Positions 1 to 8,755 of a stretch of 64,000 bases of DNA are shown one piece after another. Source of the DNA: a candidate division TM6 bacterium GW2011_GWF2_28_16. GTDB lineage: Bacteria > Babelota > Babeliae > Babelales > UASB340. The stretch lies in contig LBNX01000001.1 in assembly GCA_000989185.1 (NCBI GenBank), positions 1-64,000 on the forward strand, written 5' to 3'. The notes under the pieces are model-generated. The model was not told the origin of the DNA, searched no databases, and was given only the letters and a program-made list of their open reading frames with translations. The stretch's first letter is position 1. Every line of letters begins with the position of its first letter. The position numbers and the translations under genes are program-made.

Positions 1-99
1 CTAGAATCGTGTTGAACGAGAGCTTGAGAATTATATCTAATATTATTAGTGTTGGTTGTTGTTCTTGTATCAAGTTGAACAATAGCTTGAGAGTTATTA
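1..99 (-). repeat. Stalk repeat copy A (intact, with the 11 bases)
   Basis: Positions 1-66 are identical to 442-507. After an 11-base stretch (67-77) absent from the other copy, 78-99 match 508-529. In translation this copy reads NNSQAIVQLDTRTTT followed by NTNNIRYNSQALVQHDSR. Confidence 0.9.
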
Positions 100-507
100 T
101 GTATGTCTGTTGTGTTAGTAGTAATTCTTACATCTTGAGACACAATAGCATTAGAGTTATTAGTAATTTTATTATTAAATTGAAGTATAGCACTTGAGTT
201 CCAGCTGATTTGCTTGTCATTCCAGATCGTTGCTGCGCTTATATAACCTACATCGTCAACTATACTTATTATAGCCGAGCTATTCCAAGCTATTTCTTTG
301 TCATGAGAGATAATAGCGTTACTGTTGTTATTAATTTTTTTATCATGAGTGATAATTGCTTGAGAGTTATATCGTATTCTCTTGTCGTGAGTAATTATAG
401 CCTGTGAGTTATATCTAATATTATTTGTATTAGTTGTAATTCTAGAATCGTGTTGAACGAGAGCTTGAGAATTATATCTAATATTATTAGTGTTGGTTGT
501 TGTTCTT
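1..507 (-). pseudogene. Frameshifted continuation of the surface-protein stalk, running off the window
   Basis: On the minus strand, in a different frame from the 950-residue gene upstream, this segment is open without a stop from about position 506 to position 1. It encodes the same stalk units as the end of that gene, such as IRYNSQAIITHDKR and NNSNAIVSQDVRI. The reading frame is lost next to positions 507/508. There the sequence lacks 11 bases that are present in the otherwise identical copy at 1-99 (bases 67-77). Restoring those bases would join the two frames into one longer protein that continues past the window edge. I see no start codon with a ribosome site in the segment, so it is most likely the severed 3' part of one gene. 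A sequencing or assembly error is possible because the repeats are near-identical. Confidence 0.75.
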
Positions 508-529
508 AACAATAGCTTGAGAGTTATTA
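442..529 (-). repeat. Stalk repeat copy B (11 bases missing)
   Basis: This is identical to copy A at 1-99 except for an 11-base deletion between 507 and 508. The deletion shifts the frame so that the protein ends with KNNNQH and a TAA at 487-489. Confidence 0.9.
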
Positions 530-3339
530 GTAATTTGTTCTTGTAGAGCTGAAACATCGTTATTAACTATAGCGTTAGAGTTCCAGCTAATTCTTTTATC
601 TTGTTGAATAATAGCTTGAGAATTATTATGAATGTTTGTTGTGTTATTAGTTATACGAGTATCATGAGAAACGATAGCGTTACTGTTGTTAGTAATCTTT
701 TTATTATGAGTGATAATGGCTTGAGAGTTATATCGTATTCTCTTGTCGTGAGTTATTATAGTCTGAGAATTATATTTAATATTATTAGTATTTTGAATTA
801 TAGCGTTAGAGTTGTTGTATACAATATTGCCCGAAGGTAAAATTTCGCTACCTTCAAAACCATAAGTTGTGTTACCAGTTACCCAAGAGTTACCAGGATT
901 TTCGGCTCTTAAAATAGATTCTTGGTTCCAGCCATTAATACCTTCATTGTTTGTAATTTTTAATTTAGATCGAGTATTTTGTAAATTAATTGAAGCGCTT
1001 CTGTTCATGAAATTTAAATTATTTAGACTACTTGATGAATTATCTGCTAATAAGCTGCCATCAAGATAAACTCTAGCTCCAGATAAAATGTTTGTAGATA
1101 AATCGTAATTTTGGCCTAAAGTTGAATTGCCTAAAACTATTGAATTAGAAATAGCTTGAGGCAAAATATTTTTAGCATAATCAAAATTATAAACATCAAC
1201 ACTTTGATGCCCAGCGTCTGGGGTATTGCCACCGACAGCCAGGTATTGGCCATTTGGACACCAGTTTATAGATTGGACGGAAGAACCGTAATTTTGTGCA
1301 GCTATAAGAGTTAGAGCTGAACCATCAAAAGAATAAATTTGAATTTCATTATTGCTGGCCGGGCTGGTTCCTGCTGCAGATATATATTCACCATTTGGAC
1401 TCCAGTTTACTGTACTAATAACAGTTCCGTAATTTTCGGAATCAACCAGATGTAAAGAAGAACCATTAAAAGAGTAAACTTGAAGTTCATCGCCGCTTGT
1501 TGGGCCTAGGCCACCAATTGCTATGTGTAGGTTATCTGGGCTCCAATTTATTGCATAAATAAACGTACCATAATCTTTTGAATCTATTAAAGATATTGCT
1601 GAGCTATCAAAAGAAAAAACTTGTAATTCGTTACCACTAGTTGGAGTTCCTCCTCCTGCAGCAAAATACTTACCATCATGGCTCCAGCTTATGGTCCACA
1701 CAGAGCTACCATAATCTTGTGAATCTACAAGAGATAGAGATGAGCCATTAAAATAATAAATTTGAATTTCGTCGCCACTAACTGGAGAGCTTCCTCCTAT
1801 TGCTAAATATTTGCCATTAGGGCTCCAGTTTAATGTATTAACACTGGTACCGTAATTTTGAGAAGTTATTAATTTTAATGAATTTTCACCAAAAGAATAA
1901 ATTTGAATTTCGTCACCGCTGGTTGGGGTTTTGCCGCCGACAGCTAAATATTTGCCATTTGGGCTCCAGTCGACAGAATAAATGTAATCACCAAAATTTT
2001 GTGATGCTACTAGTGATAAATTTGAGCCATCAAAAGAGTAAACTTGAAGTTCGTTATTATTTGTTGGGGCGTTACCTCCGGTTGCAAGGTATTTGCCGTC
2101 ATTTCGCCAGTTTACAGAATATACAGTCGTACCATAGTTAATATTAGTATACGTTGCATTAAAATCTGTAAGATAATTTTCGCCATAAGTGCTTAATGTT
2201 ACTTTGTTGTCAAAATATAATGATCCTGTAGTTAGTCTAAGTCCTGTATGTGTAGTTAATAATGTGCTGTTATTAAAATTAATTTTAGAAGTATTATCTT
2301 TAAATATAATAAGATTGTTATATGTAGTACTTGGAGCAAATGAAAAATATGTATCTGGTCTAAAATTAAAACACGATTTTGAATTGATAAAACTTGGTCT
2401 TACGGAATTATAAATAAATTTAGATGTGCCGGTATAGTTGACACTATTATTTATAAAAAATTGACCGTTTCTAAATACAAAATCATTGTTTAACGAAAAA
2501 CTTACGTTATCAAAAATTGCTTGGCTGCTCCAGCCTGAACATAATATTGGAGGCTTGTTTGTAGTATTTAATTTGTTTTTTAAAATTAAATTTTTATAGG
2601 TTAAACTTACATCACCATCAAGTAAAATTTGTGAATATTTACCTAATGTTAAATTGTGTCCATTGCCATTAATTGTACCACTAGAGGTTACTACAATATC
2701 GATATTGTCTGGGATTGTTAAATCGTTATTTAAGATTATAGAAAAGCCATTTAAGTTAAGTTTGCCGCTTGAAGTTATTACTGAATCACTAGATAAATGT
2801 AAGTCGCCAGATAATGTTAATGTGCTATCTCGTAAATTAATTGGGCTGTTTATAAATGCTGTTGTTGGAACAGAAGTTGCTCCATTTATTGCTCCAAATA
2901 CAGCTAATTTTCCATTGTTTATAGAAATAAAATTTGCAGCTTGAGATATTATAAAACTTGAATTCCAGCTTATTTCTTTATCATGTTGAATAATAGAATT
3001 AGAATTATATTTAATTTGTTTGTCTTGAGTTACTATAGAATTAGAGTTGGCGGTAATTAGTTCTGTTGTACCATTATTGCTCAAAAGAGTATCGCCATTA
3101 AAATTACTGGCTGTTTTTATATTTGTTACTTTACCATCGTTTGTATAAATAGATCTGCCTGGCCAGCCGGCAACTGTATCTGGTACTATTGCTAATTTTG
3201 ACCTTGAGCTTTCTAAAACTATACTTGAACTTGGACCATGAAATTTTAAAGTACCTGAAAATAGGGTAATTTTAAAATTTGTAAAAAAAATAAAGAGATA
3301 TATTAACCATAAATTTAAAAATTTAATTTGAGGCTTCAA
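487..3339 (-). CDS. Secreted surface protein: WD40-like repeat region plus coiled-coil stalk (truncated by frameshift)
   Basis: This is a 950-residue protein of unknown function. It starts with TTG at 3339, supported by AAGGAG at 3345-3350, and has an N-terminal hydrophobic signal or anchor (about residues 8-28). Residues about 100-135 hold stalk-like units. Residues 140-400 are Asn/Ser-rich and look beta-structured. Residues 402-725 are seven tandem units of exactly 47 residues (the last partial) of the form YG..V..-NWSPNGKYLA-GG..P..-EIQIYSF, which fits a seven-bladed WD40-type propeller. Residues 835-950 are 14-residue units with Ile at heptad position a and Asn or His at d, as in stalks of trimeric autotransporter adhesins. 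The end KNNNQH is a frameshift artefact, because the stalk continues in another frame to position 1. A host-facing adhesin or display protein is my inference. Confidence 0.8.
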   Translation of the reverse strand: MKPQIKFLNLWLIYLFIFFTNFKITLFSGTLKFHGPSSSIVLESSRSKLAIVPDTVAGWPGRSIYTNDGKVTNIKTASNFNGDTLLSNNGTTELITANSNSIVTQDKQIKYNSNSIIQHDKEISWNSSFIISQAANFISINNGKLAVFGAINGATSVPTTAFINSPINLRDSTLTLSGDLHLSSDSVITSSGKLNLNGFSIILNNDLTIPDNIDIVVTSSGTINGNGHNLTLGKYSQILLDGDVSLTYKNLILKNKLNTTNKPPILCSGWSSQAIFDNVSFSLNNDFVFRNGQFFINNSVNYTGTSKFIYNSVRPSFINSKSCFNFRPDTYFSFAPSTTYNNLIIFKDNTSKINFNNSTLLTTHTGLRLTTGSLYFDNKVTLSTYGENYLTDFNATYTNINYGTTVYSVNWRNDGKYLATGGNAPTNNNELQVYSFDGSNLSLVASQNFGDYIYSVDWSPNGKYLAVGGKTPTSGDEIQIYSFGENSLKLITSQNYGTSVNTLNWSPNGKYLAIGGSSPVSGDEIQIYYFNGSSLSLVDSQDYGSSVWTISWSHDGKYFAAGGGTPTSGNELQVFSFDSSAISLIDSKDYGTFIYAINWSPDNLHIAIGGLGPTSGDELQVYSFNGSSLHLVDSENYGTVISTVNWSPNGEYISAAGTSPASNNEIQIYSFDGSALTLIAAQNYGSSVQSINWCPNGQYLAVGGNTPDAGHQSVDVYNFDYAKNILPQAISNSIVLGNSTLGQNYDLSTNILSGARVYLDGSLLADNSSSSLNNLNFMNRSASINLQNTRSKLKITNNEGINGWNQESILRAENPGNSWVTGNTTYGFEGSEILPSGNIVYNNSNAIIQNTNNIKYNSQTIITHDKRIRYNSQAIITHNKKITNNSNAIVSHDTRITNNTTNIHNNSQAIIQQDKRISWNSNAIVNNDVSALQEQITNNSQAIVKNNNQH
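1165..2136 (-). repeat. Seven tandem 141-bp (47-codon) WD40-like repeats
   Basis: Six exact 47-codon units and a shorter seventh lie at residues 402-725 of the 950-residue protein. The conserved core is NWSPNGKYLA-GG and E[IL]Q[IV]YSF. The units are diverged at DNA level, so this is an old, selected duplication and not a recent slippage array. Confidence 0.85.
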
Positions 3340-3429
3340 GTAATCTCCTTTTTTTACTAAAATCCAATTTTTATTTACATGCGCTTTTAAACTTTTGTTT
3401 AATTGCTAATATATATTTGAGCACTATAT

Positions 3430-3458
3430 TTGATCGTATTTTTGGTAAATATTATAAG
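3430..3458 (+). promoter_or_regulatory. Putative sigma70 promoter of the argS operon
   Basis: TTGATC at 3430-3435 is followed by a 17-base spacer and TATAAG at 3453-3458, about 10 bases before argS. The close spacing implies a very short leader. It lies in the divergent gap shared with the surface-protein gene. Confidence 0.45.
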
Positions 3459-3468
3459 GCATTAAACA

Positions 3469-5187
3469 ATGAATTTAGTCAATAAAATAAAAAAAATCTT
3501 TTTAGAATCTATTGTAAAAATATTTTCTCTTAATAATTTTGATTTAAACTCTGTGCAAATAGTTTTAAATCAGGATAAAAATAGACAAGATTTTGGAGAT
3601 TTGAGTTGTAATATTGCTCTATTATTATCGAAAAAATTAAATAAAAACCCAAAAGATATTGCACAAGAAATTATAAAAGAATTTGTAAGTGGGAAAGCTT
3701 TTGGTGATATTAAAGATTTAGTCGAAAGTATAGAAATAGCTGGTCCGGGTTTTGTAAATATATTTTTTACAAAAGTTGCATGGCAGCAAATAGCACGAGA
3801 ATTATTTTTAGAACGAGATAATTTTTTTAAATTAAATATAGAAGATAAAAAATTAAAATATTTAATAGAATTTGTAAGTGCAAATCCCACGGGGCCGTTG
3901 CATTTGGGTCATGGCAGGGGTGGTATTATTGGTGATACTTTAGTTAAAGTTTTAAATTTTTTAGGTCACGATGCTAAAAAAGAATTTTATATAAATGATG
4001 CCGGTAATCAAATTAATAAATTTGGTGAATCTTTTAAAATTAGATGCTTACAAGAGTTGGGTGATGCAAAATTAGAAATTCCAGAAGATGGATATAAAGG
4101 TGAATATTTAATAGATTTGGCAAAATTGTGTGTTAAAGAATATGGCCAAGATTTATTTAAAAAAGATAATAGTTTTTTCGAAAATTATGCCAAAAATATA
4201 ATGCTAGAATTACAAAAAAAAGATTTAAAAGATTATGGTATTGTTTTTGATAATTGGTTTTCGGAACTTACTTTGCATAATTCTGGAGCTGTAGATAATG
4301 CAATTAAAAAGTTACAAGATAAAAAATTAATTTATGAGCAAGATGGCGCACTTTGGTTTAAATCTACAGAGTTTGGTGATGATAAAGACAGAGTTGTTAA
4401 AAAAAATACAGGTGAATTAACTTATATTGCAGCAGATATTGCTTATCATGAAAATAAATTTAAGCGAGGCTTTGAAAAAATTATAGATATTTTGGGCCAA
4501 GATCATCATGGTTATGTAATGCGACTTAAAGCAACTGTTCAGGCTATGGGCTATAATGCTGATAATTTAGATGTAATTTTATATCAACTTGTAAATATCA
4601 AAAATGCCGGGCAAGTAGAAAGAATGTCAAAACGAGCTGGTAAATTTACAGAACTTAAAGATGTTGTAGATACCGTTGGTTGTGATGTTGCCAGATTTTT
4701 TTATCTTAATAGAAAAGCAGAAGCACATTTGGATTTTGACTTGAGTATTGCTTTAAAAAAGACAGACGAAAATCCTGTTTTTTATATACAATATGCCTAT
4801 GTAAGAACTAAAGGCGTGCTTGAAAAAGCAGGACAAGAGCCAGAATTTAAAGATTTTGTTGGCGAATTATTAAATAATAAATTATCGCAAAAAAATTTAG
4901 ATATATGTTTAAATAATTTATGTAAAAATGAATTAGAAGTTGTTAAAAAATTAATCTTTTTAAATGATATTTTAATTGTTATACAGAATAGCTATCAAAC
5001 ACATTTATTGTCTTATTATACTATAGAATTAGCTAATTTATTTCATTCGTATTATGCAAACAATAGAATTATAGATAAAGAGAATATAGAATTAAGTAAA
5101 TCAAGAATGCTTGTATTATTTCTTGTAAGAAGAGTGTTGGGGTTAAGTCTAGATTTATTAGGTTTGACTAAGCCTGAAAGAATGTAG
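3469..5187 (+). CDS. argS: Arginyl-tRNA synthetase
   Basis: This enzyme charges tRNA-Arg with arginine in the cytosol. The 572-residue length is normal for the family. The class I HIGH signature appears as HLGH at residues 145-148 within PTGPLHLGHGRGG, and the KMSK-like loop as MSKR at 386-389. An N-terminal Arg_S domain (about 1-100) and the C-terminal helical DALR anticodon-binding domain, ending in DLLGLTKPERM, are both recognisable. It opens a tight five-gene run (argS-crcB-lepA-hspR-htpX) with gaps of only 2-11 bases, so the genes are probably co-transcribed. Confidence 0.97.
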   Translation: MNLVNKIKKIFLESIVKIFSLNNFDLNSVQIVLNQDKNRQDFGDLSCNIALLLSKKLNKNPKDIAQEIIKEFVSGKAFGDIKDLVESIEIAGPGFVNIFFTKVAWQQIARELFLERDNFFKLNIEDKKLKYLIEFVSANPTGPLHLGHGRGGIIGDTLVKVLNFLGHDAKKEFYINDAGNQINKFGESFKIRCLQELGDAKLEIPEDGYKGEYLIDLAKLCVKEYGQDLFKKDNSFFENYAKNIMLELQKKDLKDYGIVFDNWFSELTLHNSGAVDNAIKKLQDKKLIYEQDGALWFKSTEFGDDKDRVVKKNTGELTYIAADIAYHENKFKRGFEKIIDILGQDHHGYVMRLKATVQAMGYNADNLDVILYQLVNIKNAGQVERMSKRAGKFTELKDVVDTVGCDVARFFYLNRKAEAHLDFDLSIALKKTDENPVFYIQYAYVRTKGVLEKAGQEPEFKDFVGELLNNKLSQKNLDICLNNLCKNELEVVKKLIFLNDILIVIQNSYQTHLLSYYTIELANLFHSYYANNRIIDKENIELSKSRMLVLFLVRRVLGLSLDLLGLTKPERM

Positions 5188-5196
5188 GGAGAAAAT

Positions 5197-5574
5197 GTGG
5201 TTACTATATTATTGATAATTTTAGGTGGCATAATAGGCACTCTAGCTAGATATTTTTTAGCTTATGGGGCTACTATTTTTACAACGTTTAATATTTTGAC
5301 AGTAAATTATATAGGCTCTTTTATTATAGGCGCATGTTTTGAACTATTTATGTTTGTAAAAGTTTCTCAAGATATTGAAAAATTTATATTTATTGGGATA
5401 TTGGGTGCATTTACTACTTTTAGTACATATTCACTGGAAGCTGTAAAATTATTTTTAGCAGGTGAATATCGTTCTGGTTTATGGTATATTGTAAAAGGAA
5501 ATCTATTTGCTATTTTGGCAGTAGCTTTGGGGATGTTTGCAGTTAGATATTTAAGAATTTTATTGAAAAGTTAA
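5197..5574 (+). CDS. crcB: Fluoride ion channel CrcB/FluC
   Basis: This is a 125-residue protein with four membrane segments that as a dimer exports fluoride across the inner membrane. It shows the family signatures [10 protein letters not shown] near the N-terminus, NYIGSF in helix 2, and [10 protein letters not shown] with the conserved Phe/Ser/Thr of the ion path. The start is GTG at 5197, preceded by AGGGAG at 5186-5191. An ATG two bases earlier is in another frame and stops being useful at once. It lies 9 bases after argS and 2 bases before lepA. No fluoride riboswitch is apparent, since it is internal to the operon. Confidence 0.95.
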   Translation: MVTILLIILGGIIGTLARYFLAYGATIFTTFNILTVNYIGSFIIGACFELFMFVKVSQDIEKFIFIGILGAFTTFSTYSLEAVKLFLAGEYRSGLWYIVKGNLFAILAVALGMFAVRYLRILLKS

Positions 5575-5576
5575 TT

Positions 5577-7409
5577 ATGCCGTATAAAGATTTAAAAAAT
5601 TTAGATTTAAAAAGTTTTTCACAAAAATATATTAGAAATTTTTCTATTATAGCTCACATAGATCATGGTAAATCAACTTTAGCAGACAGAATGTTAGAGT
5701 TTGCAGGAACTATATCAGACAGAAACAAAAACGAACAATTTTTGGATAAATTGCAAGTAGAAAAAGAACGAGGTATTACGGTAAAAGCTCAAACAGCATC
5801 GCTTTTTTATGAACATGAAGGCCAGACTTATTTATTAAATTTAATTGATACCCCGGGCCATGTAGATTTTAGTTATGAAGTTTCTAGATCTTTGTATGCT
5901 TGTCAGGGAGCTCTTTTACTTGTTGATGCTGCACAAGGCGTGCAAGCTCAAACGATGGCAAATTTTTATTTGGCATTTGATCAGGATTTAACAATTATCC
6001 CTGTTATGAACAAAATTGATATGGCTAATGCACAGCCCGAAGTTGTAGAAAATGAATTACATGTTGCCTTTGATATAGATAAAAGCGAAGTGTTACGTAT
6101 TTCTGCAAAAACAGGTTTGGGTGTTAAAGAATTATTTGGTCAAGTAATAAAAAGAATTCCAGAGCCAAAAGGTGATGAAAATAAACCATTAAAATGTTTG
6201 CTGTTTGATTCTTGGTATGATGAATATAGGGGCGTTATTTGCTTGATAGAAGTTATTGATGGCAAAATAAGTAAGGGCGACAAAATAATGTCTGCTCATT
6301 CTGGACTTGAATATGAGGTTTTAGATATTGGCCTTATGTACCCAGAGCCAGTGGCAACAGGAGCATTGTTTACTGGGCAAGTAGGGTTTTTAATTTCTGG
6401 AATGAAAACTGTAAAAGAAGCTAGAATTGGTGATACTTTTTATCACACTAAATATCCTGTAGTAGCATTGCCTGGTTTTAAGCCAGCAAAATCAATGGTT
6501 TTTGCCGGTGTTTATCCTGTTGATAATTCAGACTATGAAGAATTACGAGATGCTATCGAAAAATTAACTTTAAATGATCCTAGTGTGCATGTTGAAAAAG
6601 AAAGTTCTGTTGCGTTAGGTCTTGGCTTTAGATGTGGGTTTTTGGGTTTATTGCACATGGATGTTTTTAAACAAAGATTAGAACAAGAATATGGTTTATC
6701 TATAATAGCTACATCGCCAACAGTATTATATAAAATTAAATTAACTGATGGATCTGAAGTGTCGATCGAAAAGCCTTCTGATTTTCCAGAAACTGTAAAA
6801 ATAGAAGCTGTTTATGAGCCTATAATAAATGCTACAGTGATAACACCAAAAGAATATTTAGGACCAATATTACAACTTTGCCAGGAGCGTAGGGGTGAGC
6901 AAACAGATATGCGATATCTTGATGAAAATAGAATAATTTTACAATATAAAATGCCATTAAACGAAATTATTATAGATTTTTATGATAAATTAAAAACATA
7001 TTCATCGGGTTATGCAAGCTTTGATTATGAAGTTGCAGGTTTTGTCGTGGCAGATTTAGTAAAAATGAATGTACTTTTAAACGGTAAGCCGGTAGATGCA
7101 CTTTCTGTTATAGTTCATGAAGACAAAGCATATTATTTGGGTAGACAGTTAACTCAAAAATTAAAAGCTGTAATTCACAGGCAAATGTTCGAAGTTGCAA
7201 TACAAGCAGCAATTGGAGCAAAAATTATAGCAAGAGAAACTGTAACAGCTTTGCGTAAAAACGTTATTGCAAAATGTTATGGTGGTGATATTACGCGAAA
7301 ACGTAAGCTATTAGAAAAGCAAAAAGAAGGTAAAAAAAAGATGAAGCAGGTTGGTAATGTGGAGCTTCCTCAAGAAGCGTTTTTAACTATTTTAAAAACA
7401 GATGAGTGA
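5577..7409 (+). CDS. lepA: Elongation factor 4 (back-translocating GTPase LepA)
   Basis: A ribosome-dependent translational GTPase of 610 residues, close to the usual 600. The G1 loop [10 protein letters not shown]3 DTPGHVDF and G4 NKID are intact. These are followed by the EF-G-like domains II, III and V and the LepA-specific C-terminal domain with the typical [17 protein letters not shown] segment. The start is the ATG at 5577, 2 bases after the crcB stop. It is cotranscribed with argS, crcB, hspR and htpX. Confidence 0.98.
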   Translation: MPYKDLKNLDLKSFSQKYIRNFSIIAHIDHGKSTLADRMLEFAGTISDRNKNEQFLDKLQVEKERGITVKAQTASLFYEHEGQTYLLNLIDTPGHVDFSYEVSRSLYACQGALLLVDAAQGVQAQTMANFYLAFDQDLTIIPVMNKIDMANAQPEVVENELHVAFDIDKSEVLRISAKTGLGVKELFGQVIKRIPEPKGDENKPLKCLLFDSWYDEYRGVICLIEVIDGKISKGDKIMSAHSGLEYEVLDIGLMYPEPVATGALFTGQVGFLISGMKTVKEARIGDTFYHTKYPVVALPGFKPAKSMVFAGVYPVDNSDYEELRDAIEKLTLNDPSVHVEKESSVALGLGFRCGFLGLLHMDVFKQRLEQEYGLSIIATSPTVLYKIKLTDGSEVSIEKPSDFPETVKIEAVYEPIINATVITPKEYLGPILQLCQERRGEQTDMRYLDENRIILQYKMPLNEIIIDFYDKLKTYSSGYASFDYEVAGFVVADLVKMNVLLNGKPVDALSVIVHEDKAYYLGRQLTQKLKAVIHRQMFEVAIQAAIGAKIIARETVTALRKNVIAKCYGGDITRKRKLLEKQKEGKKKMKQVGNVELPQEAFLTILKTDE

Positions 7410-7418
7410 GGTGGTTGT

Positions 7419-7883
7419 ATGAAAAGACGTAAGGGTTTTTATTCTATTTCTGTCGTGTCAAAAATGTTTAATGTTCATCAACAGACAGTTAGAATGTACG
7501 AAAAAGAAGGCTTGATTTGCCCAAAGAGAACAGAAGGTAATACACGTTTATTTTCTGAAGAGGATGTAGATAGGCTTGAACAGGTAATAAATTTAACGCA
7601 TAAAATGGGCGTTAATATTGCTGGCGTTCAAATGATATTGAAGATGCAATCTAAAATTAAAAAGATGCAAGACGAAATGAATAAGATGTTTGAAACTGCT
7701 CACGGTCAGCTTGCACAAGAAGGTGAAGACTATAAAATGCTTGTCGCTAAAGATGGACAAGAATTATTTAAACTTAAGCAAGAGTGTTTGAATAATAATA
7801 ATGAAAATAAAACAAATAAAGATACAAGCGAAAAAGAACAAGATTTTAGTGACTGGGAAATTGACTACGAGCAAGATAAATAA
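7419..7883 (+). CDS. hspR: MerR-family heat-shock repressor, HspR-like
   Basis: This is a 154-residue DNA-binding protein. The N-terminal winged-helix domain has the pattern typical of HspR: SVVSKMFNVHQQTVRMYEKEG, then NTRLFSEEDV, then GVNIAGVQMIL. A coiled-coil segment (about 75-100) follows, then an acidic tail. In known systems HspR binds HAIR inverted repeats and represses dnaK, clpB and related genes until heat stress. Here it sits 11 bases before the heat-shock protease htpX, and a HAIR-like site lies upstream of dnaK at 52595-52615. The functional call rests on family resemblance plus this context. A generic MerR regulator is the alternative. Confidence 0.8.
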   Translation: MKRRKGFYSISVVSKMFNVHQQTVRMYEKEGLICPKRTEGNTRLFSEEDVDRLEQVINLTHKMGVNIAGVQMILKMQSKIKKMQDEMNKMFETAHGQLAQEGEDYKMLVAKDGQELFKLKQECLNNNNENKTNKDTSEKEQDFSDWEIDYEQDK

Positions 7884-7894
7884 CGGGAGTTAAT

Positions 7895-8755
7895 ATGTTT
7901 TGGAATCAATTTAAAACGGTAATATTTTTGGGCGTATTAAGTGGCTTACTATTTATTATGGGTTACTGGATAGGCGGTCAAAACGGTATAATATTCGCAT
8001 TTATTTTTTCTTTATTAATAAATTTTATAACATATTTTTTTTCAGACAAAATAGTTTTAAAGTTATATGGTGCTAAACTTTTAGATGAAAATAGATACAG
8101 CTATGTTTATGATATAGTTTCTGAATTGTGTGCTAATGCACGAATTCCAATGCCAAAATTATGGCTCATAGAAACTCCAATGGCAAATGCTTTTGCAACA
8201 GGCAGAAATCCTGATAATGCATCTGTTGCAGTAACTACAGGTATTTTAAATGTTTTAGACAAAGATGAATTGCGTGGAGTTTTGGCTCACGAACTTTCTC
8301 ATGTTAAAAATAGAGATATTTTAATTGCTACTATTGCAGCTACTGTTGCAATGGCTGTTTCTTATTTAGCAGATATGATTAGATGGAGCTTTATTTTTGG
8401 TGGTAGTGATAGAGATTCAAAAAATAAGGGTGGAGCCCTTGGTGCAATTTTTGTTGCAATTTTAATGCCAATAGCAGCAACATTAATACAGTTAGCTATT
8501 TCTAGATCTCGTGAATATTTAGCAGACGAAACTGGTGCAAAAATTTCGCACGATCCATTGGCTCTTGCAAGCGCTCTTGAAAAGTTACAAAATGGTGCTG
8601 ATAAACAAAAAATTGATCCTGCATCAAATGCTCAAGCAAGTACAGCTTCACTTTTTATTGTTTATCCATTTAATGCAAGTAGTTTATTTGCATTGTTTTC
8701 GACTCATCCTCCAATGGATGTAAGAATTGCAAGATTAAGATCTATGGCTAAATAG
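7895..8755 (+). CDS. htpX: Membrane zinc metalloprotease HtpX
   Basis: An M48-family protease (286 residues) that degrades misfolded inner-membrane proteins during envelope or heat stress. Two N-terminal membrane helices (about 8-50) precede the zinc site HELSH (H132, E133, H136, within VLAHELSHVKNRD). Two more helices follow, then the third ligand in SREYLADE. The length is normal. It is the last gene of the argS operon, and its final 8 bases overlap the end of the convergent hydrolase gene. No terminator separates the two. Confidence 0.96.
   Translation: MFWNQFKTVIFLGVLSGLLFIMGYWIGGQNGIIFAFIFSLLINFITYFFSDKIVLKLYGAKLLDENRYSYVYDIVSELCANARIPMPKLWLIETPMANAFATGRNPDNASVAVTTGILNVLDKDELRGVLAHELSHVKNRDILIATIAATVAMAVSYLADMIRWSFIFGGSDRDSKNKGGALGAIFVAILMPIAATLIQLAISRSREYLADETGAKISHDPLALASALEKLQNGADKQKIDPASNAQASTASLFIVYPFNASSLFALFSTHPPMDVRIARLRSMAK

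Noticed and set aside
9..1069. Plus-strand ORFs in the first kilobase
   Set aside because: They are antisense shadows of the repeated minus-strand stalk codons. No start signals or protein-like composition.
1165..2136. Regular spacing suggesting a CRISPR array
   Set aside because: The 141-bp period is a diverged in-frame protein repeat; there are no identical repeats with unique spacers, and no cas genes.
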